A stretch of 64,000 bases of DNA from Candidatus Poribacteria bacterium (GTDB taxonomy: Bacteria > Poribacteria > WGA-4E > WGA-3G). The stretch lies in contig VXMD01000073.1 of the NCBI GenBank assembly GCA_009841255.1, forward strand, positions 1 to 64,000. Reading direction: 5' to 3'. Position numbers and translations under genes: made by a program. Below the pieces are notes generated by a model. It was not told the DNA's origin and did no database searches. It saw nothing but the letters and a program-made list of their open reading frames with translations. Positions 59,979 through 64,000 of the stretch are shown piece by piece. The stretch's first letter is position 1. Every line of letters starts with the position of its first letter.

Positions 59979-60965
59979 TCACCGTGCGTACCCTGGACCG
60001 TTCCATTCCCTACCAAATGCCAAACTATGGGGCTCCTCAAAGGGTCGAAACGGCACCATATCCGCGATCTCCTGAAGCCGTTCTAATACCTCCGAAGGTA
60101 ACGGACCGGCTTCAACAGCACGCACATTCTGTTCAACCTCCTCCACAGATCTCGCCCCGACCAGCACGGTAGAAATATCGGGATTGGATATGACCATACG
60201 GATCCCTGCCTCTGGCAGCGAGAGTTCGATTTCATCCAAAAACCGGTAGAGTGCTCTGAACTGTTCCTGACGCGGACGGCTCAGCCACCATGCCCCCGTC
60301 TCTACTTCGGCGTGGCGGCGTGACAATGCCCCCTGTTGTAACGGCGCACCGATGACGATTCCCATATTCTGTCGTTTCGCTTCTGGAAAAATTGAGATTG
60401 CCGCTTCACGCCAGAGCAGACTGTAGTTCTGCGCCGCCAGCACGACATCGTAGACACCTGTTGCCATAATTGCGGGGAGTTGATGCGCGGTTGTGCCGCC
60501 TAATCCCGTGAAACGGACAATTCCCTCCGCTTTGAGTTCCGCTAACAATTCACAAACGGGTCCATCAAAGGTCTCGTGGCTTGTCCACCAATCGTATTGT
60601 CCGGGACGATCGGGTTCATGCACCATCAAAATATCGATGGTGTCCCTTTTCAGTAGGCGTAGACTCTCTTCAACCGACTGACGCAAGAGGTGTTTATCCT
60701 TTGGATCAAAGGGTTGCGGTCTACCACCGATTTTCGTGGAAAGATAGTGCGGTTGAAGCACGCCACCCAAAGCTTCCCCGACAACCTCTTCACTGTTACC
60801 GTAACTCGGTGCGGTATCGACGTAATTGACACCGAGTTCCAGGGCGCGACGAATAGCGTTACGTCCGTCAGCACGATTCCTACCGCCAGCGGTTGAGACA
60901 AAGAGTCCACCCATCCCTAAAACGCTCACTTCAAGTCCTGTCCGTCCGAGAATTCGCTTCTCCAT
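59979..60965 (-). CDS. Aldo/keto reductase
   Basis: A 328-residue NAD(P)H-dependent oxidoreductase barrel. Catalytic residues are visible: Asp and Tyr in YVDTAPSYGNSE, Lys in LSTKIGGRP, His in LMVHEPDRPG. NADP contacts lie near VISNPDISTVLVGARSVEEV. The family opening RILGRTGLEVSVLGMGG is present. The layout resembles L-galactose/pyridoxal-type sugar dehydrogenases, which could fit sugar catabolism here; the substrate is inferred. Confidence 0.9.
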   Translation of the reverse strand: MEKRILGRTGLEVSVLGMGGLFVSTAGGRNRADGRNAIRRALELGVNYVDTAPSYGNSEEVVGEALGGVLQPHYLSTKIGGRPQPFDPKDKHLLRQSVEESLRLLKRDTIDILMVHEPDRPGQYDWWTSHETFDGPVCELLAELKAEGIVRFTGLGGTTAHQLPAIMATGVYDVVLAAQNYSLLWREAAISIFPEAKRQNMGIVIGAPLQQGALSRRHAEVETGAWWLSRPRQEQFRALYRFLDEIELSLPEAGIRMVISNPDISTVLVGARSVEEVEQNVRAVEAGPLPSEVLERLQEIADMVPFRPFEEPHSLAFGREWNGPGYAR

Positions 60966-61059
60966 AGGCTGTCCCCTTCGTTATTTCTGTAGCGTTAATA
61001 CGTATGATGATACAGAGTTTACAATAGATTCCAACGTGCGTCAATGTCAAAATCTATTC

Positions 61060-61845
61060 TTACTGCGGTAAGGGGTTTCGCTCCATTGCCTTTGCGATTG
61101 CGACAAGGTCCAGGACGTTGACGACGCCATCACCATTAACATCGGCTACATTTCCTCCTCCGACCTGACCGAGATAATCAGCAACAAACGTTAGATCGTC
61201 AATATTTACACTTCCATCGCCGTTGGCATCCTCGGGTATCCGCGCGACAGACACCTCAGACAGAATTTCCCAGAAAAGAATTGTCCCGTCTCCACCGCCA
61301 CTGGCAAGTACGCGGCCATCTGGGGAAAACGCAACGGAATTAACCTCATATTTATGTCCCGTAAGAATAGTGGGACCTTGGTCTGTACCTACATCCCACA
61401 ATCGAACCGTACCATCGTTACCTCCACTGGCAAGTGTGGAACCATTTGGCGAAAACATGACGGAGGTCACACCATCTGGAGAAAATGCAATAGCACCATA
61501 CCACCTCTGATACCTCGCGTTGAGTTCTTGGGTGTGCACGTTCCATATCAACACCTCTTCTGAACTACCACTCACAAGGAGTTGCCCATCCGGTGAAAAC
61601 GTCAGTCCCCAAACCTGAAAGGCATCGACTTCAAACGTGGTATGAGATCGTTGGGTATCCATATCCCACAATTGTATTATATGGGGTGAACTACCACTTG
61701 CGAGGGTTCTGCCATCCGGTGAAAACGCAACGACCTCAACCGAACCCAGGTGTCCTCGAAGCGTCGTGTGATTTTCGTTTGTTTCCGCAGTTGTGAAGTA
61801 AGGAATCAGGAATAGCACAAAAATAAAAAACGTTCTCTTTTTCAT
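61060..61845 (-). CDS. Secreted WD40-repeat protein with dockerin-like C-terminus
   Basis: A 261-residue protein with a signal peptide (FFIFVLFLIPYFTTAE). About five WD40 units follow, of the pattern VAFSPDGRTLASGSS...IQLWDMD, too few for a usual seven-blade propeller. The tail holds two calcium-loop repeats, DANGDGSVNIDDL and DVNGDGVVNVLDL, of dockerin type. AAAGGAGGTG gives a strong ribosome site. It lacks the NYPNPFNPE sorting module of the other secreted proteins here. A binding or scaffold role is likely. Confidence 0.82.
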   Translation of the reverse strand: MKKRTFFIFVLFLIPYFTTAETNENHTTLRGHLGSVEVVAFSPDGRTLASGSSPHIIQLWDMDTQRSHTTFEVDAFQVWGLTFSPDGQLLVSGSSEEVLIWNVHTQELNARYQRWYGAIAFSPDGVTSVMFSPNGSTLASGGNDGTVRLWDVGTDQGPTILTGHKYEVNSVAFSPDGRVLASGGGDGTILFWEILSEVSVARIPEDANGDGSVNIDDLTFVADYLGQVGGGNVADVNGDGVVNVLDLVAIAKAMERNPLPQ

Positions 61846-62030
61846 CTGTGGAGCACCTCCTTTTGGAAATAGACGCTTGTCGTGACTTTAGCAATTTATA
61901 TGCCACCATTTGAAATGCCGAGTATACCGCTGTATCCAGTTTCAAAACAGATAACTTGCCCGGAAATGGGCATATCCATATTTATATTGCACCTTATAGG
62001 GCATCCGCAGGTTATGAAATTGAAATTTGT

Positions 62031-62060
62031 TTGACACAGTCCCACCGAATGTGATAAATT
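62031..62060 (+). promoter_or_regulatory. Putative promoter of PhyH/Ldh pair
   Basis: TTGACA, 18 bp, TAAATT, about 64 nt before the transcript would reach the ATG at 62131. Confidence 0.45.
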
Positions 62061-62130
62061 GATTATTAATTCTTATCAGAACAATACCACAGTTCCGCTT
62101 GAAGCCTGTAGATAATAGGAAGGTAGGCGT

Positions 62131-62916
62131 ATGAGTGATTTACAGTTAAAACAGTACCTTTTTGACGTGCAAGGTTACCTCGTCGTTGAGAATGTCTTGA
62201 GTCCAGAAGAGGTTGCGGCACTCAATCAATGTGTTGACGAGCAACAACTTCCCACGCCGGGAAAGGTCCAACGGTTCGGGAGTGCCCCAGAGGGTCCAGG
62301 TTTTCTGCAGTGGGGGAAACCGTTTTGCGATTTACTCGATCACCCGAAGATTATGCGGATACTTCAATTCCGTCTCGGTGATTGCTTTCGACTCGACCGA
62401 ATTTACGGAATGTACATGCGGGAAGGCATGCCACGCGGACGGCTGCACGCAGATTATGGTGCGACCTCTCCAACAGCAAGAGCACAGCCAGGAGAATACT
62501 ACTCCTTCCGAGATAACGAAATCCATAACGGGTTCGTTGTCGTGACGTGGAACCTCACCGATGCCGGACCAGAGCATGGTGGATTTTGCTGTGTTCCGGG
62601 CAGCCATAAAAGCAATTTTAAACTGCCACGACAGATAGATGATGCCCCCGAAGATGCACCCTGTGTCATCATCCCAAAGGTACCAGCAGGTTCAGCGATC
62701 CTGTTTACTGAAGCACTGACACACGGCACAGCGGCATGGAACGGCAAGCATCAACGCCGATCTCTGTTGTACAAGTATTGCGTTTCACACATTGCGTGGA
62801 AATCCGAGCGCATGACCCCACCGGAAGGTATAGAACTCACAGAACGTCAGAAGATTCTCTTCCGTGAACCTGGCGACCCATACCGCCACTTCCCATCGCT
62901 GTTTGACGCAGCATAG
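62131..62916 (+). CDS. Phytanoyl-CoA dioxygenase family protein (261 aa)
   Basis: A Fe(II)/2-oxoglutarate oxygenase. The iron motif is His-x-Asp in RGRLHADYGATS, the distal His is in ALTHGTAAWNGKHQRRSLLY with a 2-oxoglutarate Arg, and HGGFCCVPGSHKSNF is the family's typical gating region. AGGAAGGTAGG precedes the ATG. It lies 30 bp before an Ldh-family dehydrogenase, suggesting the two act on related metabolites. Confidence 0.9.
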   Translation: MSDLQLKQYLFDVQGYLVVENVLSPEEVAALNQCVDEQQLPTPGKVQRFGSAPEGPGFLQWGKPFCDLLDHPKIMRILQFRLGDCFRLDRIYGMYMREGMPRGRLHADYGATSPTARAQPGEYYSFRDNEIHNGFVVVTWNLTDAGPEHGGFCCVPGSHKSNFKLPRQIDDAPEDAPCVIIPKVPAGSAILFTEALTHGTAAWNGKHQRRSLLYKYCVSHIAWKSERMTPPEGIELTERQKILFREPGDPYRHFPSLFDAA

Positions 62917-62946
62917 TAGAAAGCAGAGGTAGACGCTAACACCGAT

Positions 62947-63999
62947 ATGCCAAATTTTACGCAGAACCAGTTACAGAAAATCACAACCGACATCTTTGAA
63001 GCCGGCGGTGTCCCCAGCGATGAAGCAGAGATTATCGGGGAACTGCTCGTCGCTTCAAACCTCGCAGGGCATGATTCCCACGGCGTTCTCCGCATCCCGC
63101 AGTATATTGGACTCATCGAATCCGGACTGATTCAGCCGGGAGCACCGATGGAAATCGAACGTGAATCGGCGTCGCATGCACTCATCAACGGCAATTGGGG
63201 CTTTGGGCACGTTGTCGCGCAGAAGGCGATGTCAATCGCGATTGAGAAAGCGAAGTCAAGCACTATCAGCGCAATCAGCGTCTACAACTGTAATCACATC
63301 GGACGCATCGGGAGTTATCCACTGATGGCGGCTGAAACCGGTATGGTGGGCATCACGATGGTGAATGCGGGGGGAACCGCGCTGTATGTTGCCCCCTTCG
63401 GTGGACGCGATGGACGGCTCGCAACGAACCCTATCGCGATTGCGACACCGACACGCAATGGATCCCCTATTCTGCTCGACATCACAAGTAGCGTCGTTGC
63501 ACAGGGTAAGATTCGCGTGGCAGTTAACCGGGGTGAGTCTGTCCCCCTCGGCTGGCTTATGAACAACGAAGGCGAACCGACCCAGGACCCACAGGACTTG
63601 ATGGAATCTCCACCGGGTGCGTTATTGCCGCTCGGTGGGATTGTTGGGCATAAAGGATACGCCCTCGGTCTGATGATTGACATTTTAGGGGGTGCGTTGT
63701 CTGGCGCCGGCTGTAGCGGATCAGGGAACACCCGTCTCCAGAACGGGATTCTGATGATTGCCTTGGATGTCGCCAATTTTACGTCGCTTGATGACTTTTA
63801 TGAGCATGTTGACGGGCTCATCGCCCATGTGAAAGCCTCACCGACAGCACCGGGATTCGATGAGATCCTGGCTCCGGGAGAAATCGAGGCGCGCCAAACA
63901 GAACGCCGTTTACGTGAAGGCATTCCTATTGATGACGAGACTTGGCGGCAGATTCAAGAGACAGCAGCGGAGGTCGGGATATCCGAGCTTGAATTTTGA
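62947..63999 (+). CDS. Ldh-family (malate/L-lactate/sulfolactate dehydrogenase type) oxidoreductase
   Basis: A 350-residue NAD(P)-dependent dehydrogenase of the non-Rossmann MDH2/LDH2 family. The family signature GHDSHGVLRIPQY carries the catalytic His; NCNHIGRIGSYPLMAA and LDITSSVVAQGKI bind the cofactor. Members oxidise 2-hydroxyacids such as malate, ureidoglycolate or (2R)-3-sulfolactate. The gene ends with TGA at 63997-63999, one base before the window edge, so it is complete. It is probably co-transcribed with the PhyH gene upstream. Confidence 0.92.
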   Translation: MPNFTQNQLQKITTDIFEAGGVPSDEAEIIGELLVASNLAGHDSHGVLRIPQYIGLIESGLIQPGAPMEIERESASHALINGNWGFGHVVAQKAMSIAIEKAKSSTISAISVYNCNHIGRIGSYPLMAAETGMVGITMVNAGGTALYVAPFGGRDGRLATNPIAIATPTRNGSPILLDITSSVVAQGKIRVAVNRGESVPLGWLMNNEGEPTQDPQDLMESPPGALLPLGGIVGHKGYALGLMIDILGGALSGAGCSGSGNTRLQNGILMIALDVANFTSLDDFYEHVDGLIAHVKASPTAPGFDEILAPGEIEARQTERRLREGIPIDDETWRQIQETAAEVGISELEF

Positions 64000-64000
64000 G

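Overview
The window looks like a chromosomal piece of an uncultured Candidatus Poribacteria-type bacterium or a close relative. That is inferred from gene content: several phytanoyl-CoA dioxygenase paralogues, Uma2-type nucleases, a sulfatase, an enolase-superfamily sugar-acid dehydratase, WD40, HAF and leucine-rich repeat surface proteins, dockerin-like ends, and a shared C-terminal secretion module around NYPNPFNPETWIPYQL. No rRNA, tRNA, integrase, transposase, phage gene or CRISPR array is visible. Promoters are ordinary sigma-70 type (TTGACN, 17 bp, TANNNT). At least three genes look leaderless.

Layout. 1-4783: a defence-like island with an AAA ATPase/PD-(D/E)XK protein cut by the window edge, a PIN nuclease, and a GmrSD/DUF262-DUF1524 protein whose N-terminus resembles an antitoxin. 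4817-10141: a membrane spermidine-synthase-like protein with TPRs, and aspS carrying an unusual insertion. 10190-19154: three Uma2 genes alternating with two large secreted LRR proteins, a duplicated module. 19165-27235: a dicarboxylate/amino-acid symporter, an AI-2E-type membrane protein with an inserted propeller-like region, der, a 2-hydroxyacid dehydrogenase and a purine permease. 27473-29307: a translationally coupled SMC-like ATPase and PIN nuclease, a second defence-like cassette.

29334-35698: two divergent PhyH oxygenases, an aminotransferase, and an overlapping operon of endonuclease V, an unknown protein and a sulfatase. 35858-39949: a 50-residue membrane protein and an operon of an unknown helical protein, an esterase-like protein, mazG and a NadD-like nucleotidyltransferase. 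40147-46620: a retropepsin-like protease pair, a thioredoxin-fold lipoprotein-like or secreted protein, a nucleotide-sugar epimerase, cimA with a zinc-ribbon-like gene, and a PBP4-type carboxypeptidase.

46707-55916: PhyH; an exported superoxide dismutase with a sulfite-oxidase-like enzyme; a frameshifted DUF4268 nuclease beside a patatin phospholipase; an unclassified locus behind a perfect consensus promoter; a small membrane protein; an HpcH-type aldolase; and divergent fuconate dehydratase and cobalamin adenosyltransferase genes. 56292-63999: a duplicated HAF-repeat secreted protein, a lipoprotein with two barrel-like repeats, an aldo/keto reductase, a WD40-dockerin protein, PhyH and an Ldh-family dehydrogenase.

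Overall the genes suggest a heterotroph breaking down sulfated and other sugars and small organic molecules, with an elaborate secreted and surface proteome. Several housekeeping or transport proteins (AspRS, Der, the symporter, the AI-2E protein) carry extra inserted segments. Intergenic spaces are rich in short dispersed palindromes.
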